NCBI GenBank assembly: GCA_002734085.1
Contig: NVXV01000004.1
Location: forward strand, 162,997-226,996
Direction of reading: 5' to 3'
DNA length: 64,000 nucleotides
DNA from: Fluviicola sp.
GTDB lineage: Bacteria; Bacteroidota; Bacteroidia; Flavobacteriales_D; Crocinitomicaceae
The position numbers and the translations under genes are program-made. Shown piece after piece: positions 45,786 to 55,596 of the stretch. The notes below the pieces were generated by a model. That model did not search any database and had not been told where the DNA came from. It worked only from the letters and a program-made list of their open reading frames with translations. The first letter of the stretch is position 1. The number at the start of each line of letters is the position of its first letter.

Positions 45786-47741
45786 TTGAAAAAGACAAGC
45801 AAAAAATTATCGATTATCATTGTCAACTACAATGTTGAGTATTTTTTAGAGCAATGTCTAAACTCCGTTTTAAAAGCTACTAAGAATATAGATGCTGAAG
45901 TTTTTGTAGTAGATAACAACTCTATTGATGGCTCTGTCGATTTGGTTAAGGAAAAGTTTCCAGAAGTTATTTTGTATGATAATCAAGAGAATTTAGGATT
46001 TTCAAAAGCCAACAACCAGGCAATGCGGGAGTCTAAAGGTGAATATATTCTACTTTTAAATCCAGACACTGTTGTAGAAGAGGATACTTTTCAAAAATGT
46101 ATTGACTTCATGGATGATCATCCAGATGCTGGAGGGTTAGGAGTTAGAATGATTGATGGTAAAGGAAAGTTTTTACCAGAAAGTAAACGAGGGTTACCCA
46201 CACCATCAGTAGCTTTCTATAAGATTTTTGGCTTATCTCGACTTTTCCCTAAAAGCAAGCAATTTGGCAAATATCACTTAGGATATTTAGATGAATTCGA
46301 TACAAATGAAATTGAAATCTTGAGTGGTGCATATATGTTTATGCGCAAAGATGCACTTGAAAAGGTTGGGTTGTTAGATGAAGCTTTCTTTATGTATGGA
46401 GAAGATATAGATCTCTCCTACAGAATAACACAAGGAGGTTTTAAGAATTACTATTTTCCAGAGGCTCAAATCATACATTATAAAGGAGAAAGTACAAAAA
46501 AAAGCAGTATTAATTATGTTTTTGTGTTCTATCGTGCAATGGTCATTTTTGCACAAAAACATTTTAGTCAAAAAAATGCTAAACTTTTTTCTTTTTTCAT
46601 CAATTTAGCCATCTATTTCAGAGCTGGATTGGCCCTATTTAGTCGTTTTATTAAAAAGACATTTCTTCCCGCCGTCGATATAACAGTTATTATTTTTGGG
46701 CTAATATTATTGACTAAGATTTGGGAAAGAGAACATATTGAATTTCCCATTGAAATTCTGAAATTTGCAATTCCTGGATACGCTGTAGTTTGGTTTTTAT
46801 CTGTATTATTCTCTGGAGGATACGACCTACCGATAAAGCTAAAGACATATATCCAAGGTGGATTAATTGGTACGGGACTGATTTTAATAGTCTATGCCTT
46901 ATTGCCAAAAGAAGTTCAGTTTTCTCGCTTATACATACTACTTGGTGCAGGTTGGGTTATTTCCTATTACTTAATTTCCAGAGTTTTTCTGCACTTTGTT
47001 TTGAATGAAAAATTTGACTTAAAAGGTATAAAAAGTAAAAGTTTTGCAATTGTTGGAGATGAACAGGAAGTTGAGCGTGTAAAACAAATCTTGATCAACA
47101 CCACTCAAAAAGTCAATAAAATTCACAGCGTTTCGCCTACAAAGCAGAAGAACGAAAATGACAGCGGATCAATTGAACAACTTGATCAAATCATTCATAT
47201 TCATAAAATTGAAGAAGTGATTTTCTGTGCTAAAAACAATACAGCTGAAGTCATAATTAAGTGGATGTCTCATATATCATCATCCGATATTGAGTTTAAA
47301 ATTGCCCAACCCAATAGTCTCTATTTAATTGGAAGTAATTCAATTGACACTTCTGGAGACCTTTATGTATTAGAAATTGACAAGATTACGAAAAGCTCAA
47401 ATAAACGAAACAAACGTGCTTTCGATTTTATTGTGAGTTTGCTTTCATTTTTACTTACTCCAATACTTATTTGGTTTTTTAACAATAAGTCAAAGTACTT
47501 TAAAAATATATGGCAAGTTTTAATCGGACAAAAATCTTTGGTTGGCTATTCTTTAGATCCTAAAAATCACATGCTTAAATTACCTAAAATTAAAGACGGT
47601 ATTTTAACTCCAACTGAAAATGAAAAAGATGAAAGTGATTATTCATTAAGTGCTAAGCTAAATTTAATTTACGCGAGAGATTATTCTATCTTTACAGACT
47701 TACAAATTGTCATTACAAATTGGAGTAAGTTAGACCGATAA
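45786..47741 (+). CDS. Glycosyltransferase family 2 fused to membrane and degenerate sugar-transferase region
   Basis: 651 residues, TTG start. GT-A domain 1-290: 'IIIVNYNVEYFLEQCLNSVL', 'NLGFSKANNQAM', the DXD-like 'LNPDT' and 'GEDIDLSYR'. Membrane segments follow (about 300-410). A Rossmann-like part 'SFAIVGDEQEVERVKQIL' (about 425-520) comes next. The tail 'KRNKRAFDFIVSLLSFLLTPILIWFF' resembles the start of a bacterial sugar transferase (PglC/WcaJ type) but lacks a full catalytic domain. It probably builds cell-surface polysaccharide. The fusion may combine glycosyl transfer with membrane anchoring. Confidence 0.82.
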   Translation: MKKTSKKLSIIIVNYNVEYFLEQCLNSVLKATKNIDAEVFVVDNNSIDGSVDLVKEKFPEVILYDNQENLGFSKANNQAMRESKGEYILLLNPDTVVEEDTFQKCIDFMDDHPDAGGLGVRMIDGKGKFLPESKRGLPTPSVAFYKIFGLSRLFPKSKQFGKYHLGYLDEFDTNEIEILSGAYMFMRKDALEKVGLLDEAFFMYGEDIDLSYRITQGGFKNYYFPEAQIIHYKGESTKKSSINYVFVFYRAMVIFAQKHFSQKNAKLFSFFINLAIYFRAGLALFSRFIKKTFLPAVDITVIIFGLILLTKIWEREHIEFPIEILKFAIPGYAVVWFLSVLFSGGYDLPIKLKTYIQGGLIGTGLILIVYALLPKEVQFSRLYILLGAGWVISYYLISRVFLHFVLNEKFDLKGIKSKSFAIVGDEQEVERVKQILINTTQKVNKIHSVSPTKQKNENDSGSIEQLDQIIHIHKIEEVIFCAKNNTAEVIIKWMSHISSSDIEFKIAQPNSLYLIGSNSIDTSGDLYVLEIDKITKSSNKRNKRAFDFIVSLLSFLLTPILIWFFNNKSKYFKNIWQVLIGQKSLVGYSLDPKNHMLKLPKIKDGILTPTENEKDESDYSLSAKLNLIYARDYSIFTDLQIVITNWSKLDR

Positions 47742-47755
47742 TAGAGATAATTCAC

Positions 47756-47785
47756 TTGCTTTTACCGATTTTTCCCTTATTTTTG
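47756..47785 (+). promoter_or_regulatory. E2 gene promoter TTG-N19-TATTTTTG
   Basis: TTG at 47756-47758 and a perfect -7 box at 47778-47785 are spaced by 19 bases. The ATG is at 47825. Confidence 0.65.
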
Positions 47786-47824
47786 TGCATCTCAAATTTA
47801 GACTAAAATTCTATAATATATAAT

Positions 47825-49165
47825 ATGTCACAAGTAGAAATTCGCCTTCCAAAAATGGGAGAAAGTGTTACCGAAGCAACGATAACCAATTGGTTAAAAG
47901 GTGTCGGTGACAGCATTGAAATGGATGAACCACTAGTTGAAGTTGCAACTGATAAAGTCGATAACGAACTTCCTTCAGAAGTTTCTGGGACGGTTACAAA
48001 AATTCTTTTTGATCAAGATGAAGTTGCTCAGGTTGGAGATGTGATTGCTATTATTTCGACGGATGGAGATGTTGCAGTTGAAAACAAGTCTGCTGCACAA
48101 AACACTCCTGAGGAAGTAAAAGAAGTTTCTGCTTCAGTGGAGTCTGCTGTTGAATCTGTTTCTACTGGCACTGCTAGCGAAATGGACAAGAATGGCCCTA
48201 GCGGAAAATTTTACTCACCTTTGGTTCGAAGTATTGCTTCCAAAGAGAATATTTCAATGGAAGAGCTGGAATCAATTGATGGTTCTGGTCAAAATGGAAG
48301 AGTTACGAAAAAGGACGTACTCGGGTATCTTGAGAATAGAGCAAATGGAACTGCTCCAGCAGCGTCAAAAACAGAAACCTCTACAGCTATTAGTGAGTCT
48401 AATTCTCATAGCAAACCAGCTTCAGCTCCTAAAGCTAAAAGCGTTCCTTCAATGCCTGGAGATGAAATCGTGGAAATGGACAGAATGAGAAAGATGATCT
48501 CTGAACACATGGTTTCTTCTAAACAAACTTCACCACACGTAACCTCATTTGTTGAAGCGGACGTTACAAATATTTGGAACTGGAGAAATAAAATAAAAGC
48601 AGAATTTAAAGCTAGAGAAGGTGAAAACTTCACCTTCACACCAATTTTTGTTCAAGCTGTTGCGCAAGCAATTAAAGACTTTCCAAAAATAAATATTAGT
48701 GTTGATGGGGACAAGATTATTCAGCGACGTGATATAAACATTGGGATGGCTGCTGCTTTACCTTCTGGAAATTTAATAGTTCCAGTTATAAAACAAGCAG
48801 ACCGTTTAAACCTTTATGGATTGGCTAAAAAAGTAAATGAACTAGCTAATAACGCCAGAGATGGCAAATTAACATCCGATGATATTCAAGGTGGAACTTA
48901 TACGTTGACAAATGTTGGTACATTCGGTAATGTGATGGGGACACCCATTATAAACCAACCTCAGGTCGCTATTATGGCAACAGGAGCAATTAGAAAGGTG
49001 CCTGCAGTTATTGAAACACCAGAGGGAGATTTTATAGGAATTCGATACAAGATGTTCCTTTCTCATTCCTACGACCACAGAGTAGTAGATGGTGCACTTG
49101 GCGGTATGTTTGTTAAACGAGTAGCCGAGTATTTAGAAGGGTTTGATCCTGAAACTAAACTATAA
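47825..49165 (+). CDS. 2-oxoacid dehydrogenase complex E2 (dihydrolipoamide acyltransferase)
   Basis: 446 residues. Lipoyl domain 1-80 with the lipoylated Lys in 'VATDKVDNELPSE'; a Ser/Ala-rich linker; a peripheral-subunit-binding domain 'FYSPLVRSIASKENISMEELESIDGSGQNGRVTKKDV' (about 130-170); then the catalytic domain with 'SYDHRVVDGALGGMF'. It transfers acyl groups to CoA in the pyruvate, 2-oxoglutarate or branched-chain complexes. No E1 or E3 gene is adjacent, so the exact complex is open. Terminator downstream. Confidence 0.92.
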   Translation: MSQVEIRLPKMGESVTEATITNWLKGVGDSIEMDEPLVEVATDKVDNELPSEVSGTVTKILFDQDEVAQVGDVIAIISTDGDVAVENKSAAQNTPEEVKEVSASVESAVESVSTGTASEMDKNGPSGKFYSPLVRSIASKENISMEELESIDGSGQNGRVTKKDVLGYLENRANGTAPAASKTETSTAISESNSHSKPASAPKAKSVPSMPGDEIVEMDRMRKMISEHMVSSKQTSPHVTSFVEADVTNIWNWRNKIKAEFKAREGENFTFTPIFVQAVAQAIKDFPKINISVDGDKIIQRRDINIGMAAALPSGNLIVPVIKQADRLNLYGLAKKVNELANNARDGKLTSDDIQGGTYTLTNVGTFGNVMGTPIINQPQVAIMATGAIRKVPAVIETPEGDFIGIRYKMFLSHSYDHRVVDGALGGMFVKRVAEYLEGFDPETKL

Positions 49166-49189
49166 AATGAAAACTATTTAAAACATAAT

Positions 49190-49225
49190 AATCTCGTTTA
49201 ATGAATTTTAAACGAGATTTTTTTA
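49190..49225 (+). terminator. Intrinsic terminator after E2 gene
   Basis: AATCTCGTTTAA pairs perfectly with TTAAACGAGATT, followed by TTTTTTATTTTT. The track's ATG at 49201 lies in its loop and so is not a start. Confidence 0.9.
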
Positions 49226-49236
49226 TTTTTACGGAC

Positions 49237-51375
49237 ATGAAAAAACTAGCATTACTTTCAGCAGCAATTTTATTTGCAATTTCGAATTTGTACTCACAAA
49301 TGACGGATCAACAATTAGAGGCTTTTGTTGAATCGGCATCACAAAAAGAGTTAGTACAGAAGAACACTCTTCTTTTACTAGATGGATTCTTTAAAAAGTC
49401 ACTTATCGTAGCTGATAAACTCCTAGAAATCGAACCAAATAATGCTAATTTTAATTATAGAAAAGGATATGCTCTCCTCAAAGCGGTAGGAGGATTTAAA
49501 GAAGCTATTCCTCATTTAGAAATAGCTATTACCAATTCTAGTAAAATTTATGATGTTTTTTCTCCAAAAGAAAAAAACTCCTCTATTGATAGTTATTATT
49601 ATCTTGGAAGATGTTATCACTTAGATGGTAATATACCTAAAGCCAGAGAAAATTATGAATTGTTTCAAAACAAAGCACCAAGTGTTTCAGAACTACTACC
49701 AGATGTTGAGTTAATGCTAGCTCAATGCGGTGTAGCAGAACATTTCCTTGAAAACCCTAGAAATTACGAAATGGTAAACCTCGGTAAAATGATTAATTCT
49801 AGTGCTCCTGAACATTCACCAATCATCTCCCTTGATGGTCAAGCCCTTTACTATACATCAAGAAGACTTAGAGAAGATAAATCTAACGAAGATATTATCA
49901 ACCCTAAAGATAATATGCATATGGAAGATATTTATGTTTCATATAAGAAAAACGGTAAAGAGTGGCAAGAACCAGAACTTATGGATTTTTGTTTACCAGA
50001 ACGAAATGAAGCTACCGTAGCTGTAAGTACAGATGAAAGATTCATTTATGCTTTTAAAGATGACGCTGGAAACGGTGATATTTTTTATTCAGAATTTAAG
50101 GATAGTAGATTCAAGGAATTACAACCCTTAGAAACAGAAGGTATAAATACAGAGGCCTGGGAACCGCACTTAACCGTTAGCCCAGATGGTCGAGTAAAAT
50201 TCTTTTCTTCGGATAGAGAGGGAGGTTTTGGAGGTAGAGATATCTACAGAGTTGTGAAGCTACCAAACGGTGATTGGAGTCAACCTCAAAACTTAGGACC
50301 CGGAATAAATACAAAGTATGACGAAGATTCTCCGTTTATCTCTGTTGATAATAAAACCTTATATTTCTCTCATAATGGTGAGAAAAGTATGGGCGGATTC
50401 GACGTTTTTGTTACTGTTTTAGGAGACGAAAATGAATGGAGTGATCCGATTAATTTAGGATATCCTCTAAACTCAATGGGGGATGATATTTATTATACTA
50501 CAACAGCAGATGGTCTTACTGGATACTTGAGTTCATACAGAGAAGATGGCGTTGGAGAAAAAGATATCTACGAAATTAAGAATGATTATTTAGGTCTAAA
50601 CAATGTTGCCGTTCTAACAGGTAAAATAACAACTACTACTGACGAATCTATTCCAGAAGATATAGCTTTTACTCTAAAATGTCTTAATTGTGGGAATGAT
50701 TATGAAAGGGTAATCTATCCAAGAGTTAGTGATGGTGGTTTTTTTGCTAGTCTACAACCGTGCAGAACGTACGAAATGGTATTTCATTATAATAATGGTG
50801 AAACAGAGTTTCATAGAGAAACTTTTGACACAGAATGTGATTTAGGTTATGAAGAAGTGGTTAAAGATATACTGTTAGACCTTCCTACAATGTCAGTTAT
50901 CGATGAAGATAAACAGGAAGAGGAAGAATTCCTTTATGCACCCGTTGTACTTAAACATAACTTTGACTACAACAACAATAAGCTTAGTTTAGAAAAAGGA
51001 TCTTTAAAAGCATTACTCGATGAACTAATTAGTCAAGCTGAAGCTGGAAGAGAAAACTTTGAAATAACAGTTAATGCTTCTGCATCTAAAGTTCCAACAA
51101 GAACATTTAAGAACAATATGGAATTGGCTAACACTCGTGCCAATAACATGACAGCCTTATTGAAGGAGTTTATTGACAGTAATGAAACCTTAAAAGGTAA
51201 AGTTGTAGTTAAGACGAACAAAGTTGGTGTGAATGGTCCGGCCTATAAATATGGAACACATGAAGACATTGAAAAATATGTTCCTTTCCAATTTGTTGAA
51301 ATAAAAGTGAATGGTGACTTAGGTGAAAATGTTGAAACAAAAACACTTAAATCAAAGGACGCTGAATTGAAATAG
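49237..51375 (+). CDS. TPR / PD40-propeller / degenerate OmpA-like exported protein (paralogue 1)
   Basis: 712 residues from the ATG at 49237. Signal peptide 'LALLSAAILFAISNLYSQ' without a lipobox. TPR region about 25-170. PD40-type propeller about 180-420 with repeated 'SPDGRVKFFSSDREGGFGGRDIY' and 'ISVDNKTLYFSHNG' blades. A carboxypeptidase-regulatory-like part follows. The last 130 residues resemble an OmpA C-terminal domain, but the GHTD Asp is replaced ('VNASASKVPTR') while the Arg ('ANTRANNM') remains. Likely a periplasmic or outer-membrane scaffold related to PorE-like proteins. Confidence 0.82.
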   Translation: MKKLALLSAAILFAISNLYSQMTDQQLEAFVESASQKELVQKNTLLLLDGFFKKSLIVADKLLEIEPNNANFNYRKGYALLKAVGGFKEAIPHLEIAITNSSKIYDVFSPKEKNSSIDSYYYLGRCYHLDGNIPKARENYELFQNKAPSVSELLPDVELMLAQCGVAEHFLENPRNYEMVNLGKMINSSAPEHSPIISLDGQALYYTSRRLREDKSNEDIINPKDNMHMEDIYVSYKKNGKEWQEPELMDFCLPERNEATVAVSTDERFIYAFKDDAGNGDIFYSEFKDSRFKELQPLETEGINTEAWEPHLTVSPDGRVKFFSSDREGGFGGRDIYRVVKLPNGDWSQPQNLGPGINTKYDEDSPFISVDNKTLYFSHNGEKSMGGFDVFVTVLGDENEWSDPINLGYPLNSMGDDIYYTTTADGLTGYLSSYREDGVGEKDIYEIKNDYLGLNNVAVLTGKITTTTDESIPEDIAFTLKCLNCGNDYERVIYPRVSDGGFFASLQPCRTYEMVFHYNNGETEFHRETFDTECDLGYEEVVKDILLDLPTMSVIDEDKQEEEEFLYAPVVLKHNFDYNNNKLSLEKGSLKALLDELISQAEAGRENFEITVNASASKVPTRTFKNNMELANTRANNMTALLKEFIDSNETLKGKVVVKTNKVGVNGPAYKYGTHEDIEKYVPFQFVEIKVNGDLGENVETKTLKSKDAELK

Positions 51376-51452
51376 TAAAAAAAAGGTACGTTTTATGTAA
51401 CCTAATTACCAGTTAATTGGTATTAGTTAGTGTTAACTCAATACTTATTGAC

Positions 51453-53891
51453 ATGAAAGTATTCTATATACTGTTAGTTTTATTCAGCTTTTGTTACAAC
51501 AATTTATTATCACAACAATTTACAGATGAGCAAATTGACGAGTTAGTTAAAAATGCGTCAGAAGATGAATTAGTCGAAATAAATACAATACTCAATTTAG
51601 AGGGGAGCTTCAATCAAGCAAGGAAAGTTGCAGCTAAACTACTAGAGTTTCAACCAGAGAGTGCAAACTACAATTATCGTCTTGGATATGCTATGCTCAA
51701 CTCTAGCGTAGATTTCAACAAATCGAAAGAATATTTGGAGAAAGCTGTAAAAAATATTTCTAAGAACTATGATATGATTTCCAAAAAAGAACCAGGAGCG
51801 CCAATCGATGCTCTTTTTCATATGGGAAAATCCTATCATTTTAATAATGAAATTGAAAAAGCTAAAGACTACTACAATAAATACATTGAAACTGCCTCTA
51901 AAAAATCAGATCACATTGAAGATGCTAAATTGAGACTTCAACAATGTGATATTGCAATTAAATTCTTAAATGAAAAGAAGGATTATACAGTTGAAAATTT
52001 AGGACCAATTATCAATAGCTCTTATCCAGAATATAGTCCTGTTATATCTCTAGATGGTTATGCCATTTATTATACTTCAAGAAGAATCAGAAAAGACTCC
52101 TCAAATCTTGAAATTATTGAGCCTGGTACAAACTTACACTTAGAGGATGTATATGTTTCTTATAAAGATAATGATGGTGAATGGCAAGAACCAAAACTGA
52201 TGGAGTTTTGCAAGGCAGAAGATAACGAAGCTACTGTAGCAGTTAGTACAGATGAAAGGAGGATTTACGTATATAAAGATGAAACAGGAAATGGAGATAT
52301 ATATTTTTCTGATTTTGAAGGAAGTAAATTTAAAGAACTTGAAAAATTAGATGTTGATGGCGTAAATACAGATGCTTGGGAGCCACATATTACTGTTACT
52401 CCAGATGGTCAACAAAAATATTTTTCTTCTGACCGTGAAGGTGGTTTTGGAGGGAGAGATATTTACAGAATTGTAAAGTTACCAAATGGTGAATGGAGCG
52501 AACCTCAAAATTTAGGTCCAAACATTAATACCGAATATGATGAGGATGCGCCATTTTTAGCGGTAGATAACAAAACGATGTATTACGCTACGAACGGTCC
52601 TAAAAGCATGGGGGGATATGATATATTTATGACTGTTAGAGATGAAAATAATCTGTGGAGTAAGCCAGTCAACTTAGGTTATCCTCTTAATACTACAAGT
52701 GACGACATATACTATACTACAACCGTTGATGGTTTTACTGGATATATTACCTCATTCAGACCTGATGGACAAGGAGAAAAGGATATTTATGAGATTAAAA
52801 ATACGCATTTAGGAATCAACAATGTTGCTGTACTTCGAGGGGAAATTGAAACAACGACAGGGGAACCAGTACCAGAAGATGTAGCGTTTACTTTGCGATG
52901 TGTGGACTGCGAAAAACAATTTGATATAGAGTTTTTTCCTAGAATTTCAGATGGTTCATTCATATCTTCTTTAATACCATGTCATGAGTACAAACTTTTT
53001 GTTCATCACAATAAGGGAGAAACTCAAATACATGAGGAAACATTTAGTACTGAGTGCAGTGAAGATTTTGAGGAGGTCTACAGACATATTATGCTGGATG
53101 TCCCAACAATGACAGTTATAGAGCCTCAAGAGCTATTATCCTCTTACTCTCCAATATCAATGAAACACTATTTTGGTTATAACAAAAACAAGTTAGATCC
53201 GAATGAAGGTTCCCTCAAGATATTTCTTGATTCATTAGAGAATCAAATTAAAAATGGTAGAACAGATGTTACACTAACCATTAATTCTTCTGCTTCGAAA
53301 GTAACTACAAGGAGATATAAGGATAATCAGGAGTTAGCAAGAACCAGAGCTGAAAAGTTAAACACTTTACTTGATATCTATTTTAATCAAAAGGGATTAT
53401 CAGACTCAATTGACATTTCCATTAAAAATGTAGAGGTATCAGGACCTGATTACCATCGAGATTATAGAGATGTTGAGAAATACATTCCTTACCAATATGT
53501 TAGTATTTCATTAGAGGGCGTTAATAGTGTCTCTGAAGATATGGTTACTCTGGAGTCAAAAGATGAGAACATTACACATGTTGCAGCACTCAGTAAAACA
53601 ATCAGTAAAGGAAAAACGTCTACAGATAACAACGGTGATACGTTTACGAGTGGTCAAATGGTTGAAAGCGATTATAGATTTAACGTAATTACTGGAGTCT
53701 TTAGAAGAATTGATAACGCTGAAGGAATGGTACGCAGCGCAAAAAACAAAGGATTTGACGCCAAAATAATAGGCAAGAGAAATGGGCTTCACGTAGTTTC
53801 AGTCGGATCGTCGAACTCTTTCGGTGAAATTAAGTCTATTTTAAGTCGAGCACGTGAAGAAGTTGCTGAATCTGCTTGGATTTTAAATTGA
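51453..53891 (+). CDS. TPR / PD40-propeller / degenerate OmpA-like protein with SPOR domain (paralogue 2)
   Basis: 812 residues from the ATG at 51453. A tandem paralogue of the gene just upstream, with the same order of TPR, propeller ('DAWEPHITVTPDGQQKYFSSDREGGFGGRDIYRIVKLPNGEW'-type blades) and degenerate OmpA-like region ('INSSASKVTTRRYKDNQELARTRAEKL'). It adds a C-terminal SPOR-like domain of about 75 residues ('YRFNVITGVFRRIDNAEGMVRSAKNKGFDAKIIG' to 'ESAWILN'), which in other proteins binds denuded peptidoglycan. A terminator follows its stop. Confidence 0.84.
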   Translation: MKVFYILLVLFSFCYNNLLSQQFTDEQIDELVKNASEDELVEINTILNLEGSFNQARKVAAKLLEFQPESANYNYRLGYAMLNSSVDFNKSKEYLEKAVKNISKNYDMISKKEPGAPIDALFHMGKSYHFNNEIEKAKDYYNKYIETASKKSDHIEDAKLRLQQCDIAIKFLNEKKDYTVENLGPIINSSYPEYSPVISLDGYAIYYTSRRIRKDSSNLEIIEPGTNLHLEDVYVSYKDNDGEWQEPKLMEFCKAEDNEATVAVSTDERRIYVYKDETGNGDIYFSDFEGSKFKELEKLDVDGVNTDAWEPHITVTPDGQQKYFSSDREGGFGGRDIYRIVKLPNGEWSEPQNLGPNINTEYDEDAPFLAVDNKTMYYATNGPKSMGGYDIFMTVRDENNLWSKPVNLGYPLNTTSDDIYYTTTVDGFTGYITSFRPDGQGEKDIYEIKNTHLGINNVAVLRGEIETTTGEPVPEDVAFTLRCVDCEKQFDIEFFPRISDGSFISSLIPCHEYKLFVHHNKGETQIHEETFSTECSEDFEEVYRHIMLDVPTMTVIEPQELLSSYSPISMKHYFGYNKNKLDPNEGSLKIFLDSLENQIKNGRTDVTLTINSSASKVTTRRYKDNQELARTRAEKLNTLLDIYFNQKGLSDSIDISIKNVEVSGPDYHRDYRDVEKYIPYQYVSISLEGVNSVSEDMVTLESKDENITHVAALSKTISKGKTSTDNNGDTFTSGQMVESDYRFNVITGVFRRIDNAEGMVRSAKNKGFDAKIIGKRNGLHVVSVGSSNSFGEIKSILSRAREEVAESAWILN

Positions 53892-53920
53892 AAGAATTGA
53901 TATTTGTATAACGTTAATAT

Positions 53921-53947
53921 AAGCGGGTTGATTGACCCGCTTTTTTT
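53921..53947 (+). terminator. Intrinsic terminator after paralogue 2
   Basis: AAGCGGGT-tgattg-ACCCGCTT followed by seven T. Confidence 0.92.
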
Positions 53948-53959
53948 ATATTATTCTTT

Positions 53960-54820
53960 ATGAAATTGAATATTCAAAAACCGCTTGCCATTTTTGATCT
54001 TGAAACAACTGGTTTAGATATATCGGCAGATCGCATTGTAGAAATTGCAATACTGAAAGTTTCTCCAGACGGCAAAGAAGAGAAGTACGAAAAGCGTATT
54101 AATCCAGAAATGAATATCTCTGGAGAAAGTACATCTATACATGGTATATCTAATGCAGATGTGAAAGATTGCCCTACTTTCTCTGAGTTAGCAGATGAAA
54201 TCGCTACATTTATTGGGGAAGCTGACCTCGCCGGCTTTAATTCTAATAAATTTGATATACCTCTATTAGCAGAAGAATTTTTACGAGTAAAACACCCTTT
54301 TAAAACTGGTGAGCGGAAATTTATCGATGTTCAAAACATTTTTCATAAAATGGAACAGAGAACACTAGTGGCTGCTTATAAGTTTTATTGTGATAAAGAC
54401 CTAACAAATGCGCACAGTGCAGATGCAGATGTTATAGCTACTTATGAGGTGCTTAAAGCACAAATAGAACGTTATGAAGAAGTTGAAAATGACGTCAGTT
54501 TTTTAGCTGAATTTTCAACTCAAAATAAAAATAAAATTCTGGATTTTGCTGGTAGAATTGCACAAAATGAAAACGGTGAAGCTATTTATAACTTTGGAAA
54601 GCATAAAGGAAAAACAATTGCAGAAATAGCTGAATCTGAACCTGGTTATTATGGCTGGATGCTTAATGGTAATTTTCCTCGCTACACAAAAGCTGTTTTA
54701 AAGCAAGAAATGGAAAGCATTAAAGCCAAACGTCAGGAACAAAAGAAAATACAAGCTGAAAAAGAAGCTGAAAAAATGGAAAATAAAATTGAAGCCTTAA
54801 AAAGTAAATTTGGAAAGTAA
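53960..54820 (+). CDS. DnaQ-like 3'-5' exonuclease with exonuclease X C-terminal-type domain
   Basis: 286 residues. DEDDh exonuclease domain (1-170): Exo I 'IFDLETTGLDISADRIVEIAI', Exo II 'LAGFNSNKFDIPLLAEEF', Exo III 'NAHSADADVIATYEVL'. After a linker comes 'IYNFGKHKGKTIAEIAESEPGYYGWMLNGNFPRYTK' (about 212-250), a domain that accompanies ExoX-type nucleases. A charged helical tail ends the protein. It probably trims DNA or RNA in repair or maintenance; the exact substrate is unknown. Confidence 0.9.
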   Translation: MKLNIQKPLAIFDLETTGLDISADRIVEIAILKVSPDGKEEKYEKRINPEMNISGESTSIHGISNADVKDCPTFSELADEIATFIGEADLAGFNSNKFDIPLLAEEFLRVKHPFKTGERKFIDVQNIFHKMEQRTLVAAYKFYCDKDLTNAHSADADVIATYEVLKAQIERYEEVENDVSFLAEFSTQNKNKILDFAGRIAQNENGEAIYNFGKHKGKTIAEIAESEPGYYGWMLNGNFPRYTKAVLKQEMESIKAKRQEQKKIQAEKEAEKMENKIEALKSKFGK

Positions 54821-54853
54821 ATTCTAAATTTAGAACTCTAAACTTTTCTAAAA

Positions 54854-55465
54854 ATGAAAATCATTTGTATTGGAAGAAATTATGTGAATCATGCCAAAGA
54901 AATGAACTCTCCAATACCGGAAGTTCCCATGTTTTTTATGAAGCCAGATACAGCCATTCTTCCTAAAAAAAATCCATTCTTTTACCCTAACTTTACAAAA
55001 GAGCTGCATTACGAATGTGAGTTAGTCGTCCGAATCAATAAAGTAGGTAAAAATATTTCGGCGAAATTCGCAGACCAATACTATGATGAAATCGGCTTAG
55101 GCATTGATTTTACTGCACGAGATCTTCAACGCAAGTGTAAAGAGAAAGGACATCCCTGGGAAATTGCCAAAGGTTTCGACCACAGCGCTCCGATGGGAAA
55201 TAGGTTTCTCCCAGTTAAAAACCTTGACCTAAATCAACTTGAATTTAAATTAAAAAAGAATGGCGAAATTGTTCAACACGGGAACTCAAAAGACATGATT
55301 TTCTCAATTAATAAGCTCATTGAATATGTTTCTCAATTCATGACTCTCAAAATTGGAGATCTACTTTTTACAGGTACTCCTGAAGGCGTTGGAGAAGTTC
55401 AAATTGGAGATCATTTAGAAGGTTTTATTGGAGATGAGCAATTGCTTTCTTTAAACGTTAAATAA
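54854..55465 (+). CDS. Fumarylacetoacetate hydrolase-family enzyme
   Basis: 203 residues. 'KIICIGRNYVNHAKEMNSPIPEVPMFFMKPDTAIL' is the family start. Metal ligands lie in 'LHYECELVVRINK' and 'IGLGIDFTARDLQ'. 'DLLFTGTPEGVGEVQIGD' is the C-terminal signature. The family includes acylpyruvases and oxaloacetate decarboxylase/tautomerases; for a protein of this short length an acylpyruvase or oxaloacetate role is possible. It lies 33 bases after the exonuclease gene. Confidence 0.9.
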   Translation: MKIICIGRNYVNHAKEMNSPIPEVPMFFMKPDTAILPKKNPFFYPNFTKELHYECELVVRINKVGKNISAKFADQYYDEIGLGIDFTARDLQRKCKEKGHPWEIAKGFDHSAPMGNRFLPVKNLDLNQLEFKLKKNGEIVQHGNSKDMIFSINKLIEYVSQFMTLKIGDLLFTGTPEGVGEVQIGDHLEGFIGDEQLLSLNVK

Positions 55466-55542
55466 ACATTCATTCGGATTTTTTTGAATTGACTAAACTT
55501 ATTGCTTTAAAAGACATTAATTTATATCGTGTTAAATTATTT

Positions 55543-55572
55543 TTGTTTTGATCAAAATTTCACATACTTTTG
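55543..55572 (+). promoter_or_regulatory. M28 peptidase promoter TTG-N19-TACTTTTG
   Basis: TTG at 55543-55545, a perfect -7 box at 55565-55572, and 19-base spacing. The track's TTG start (55570) lies inside the box. Confidence 0.65.
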
Positions 55573-55596
55573 ATTTATAATAATTTGCAACACACT

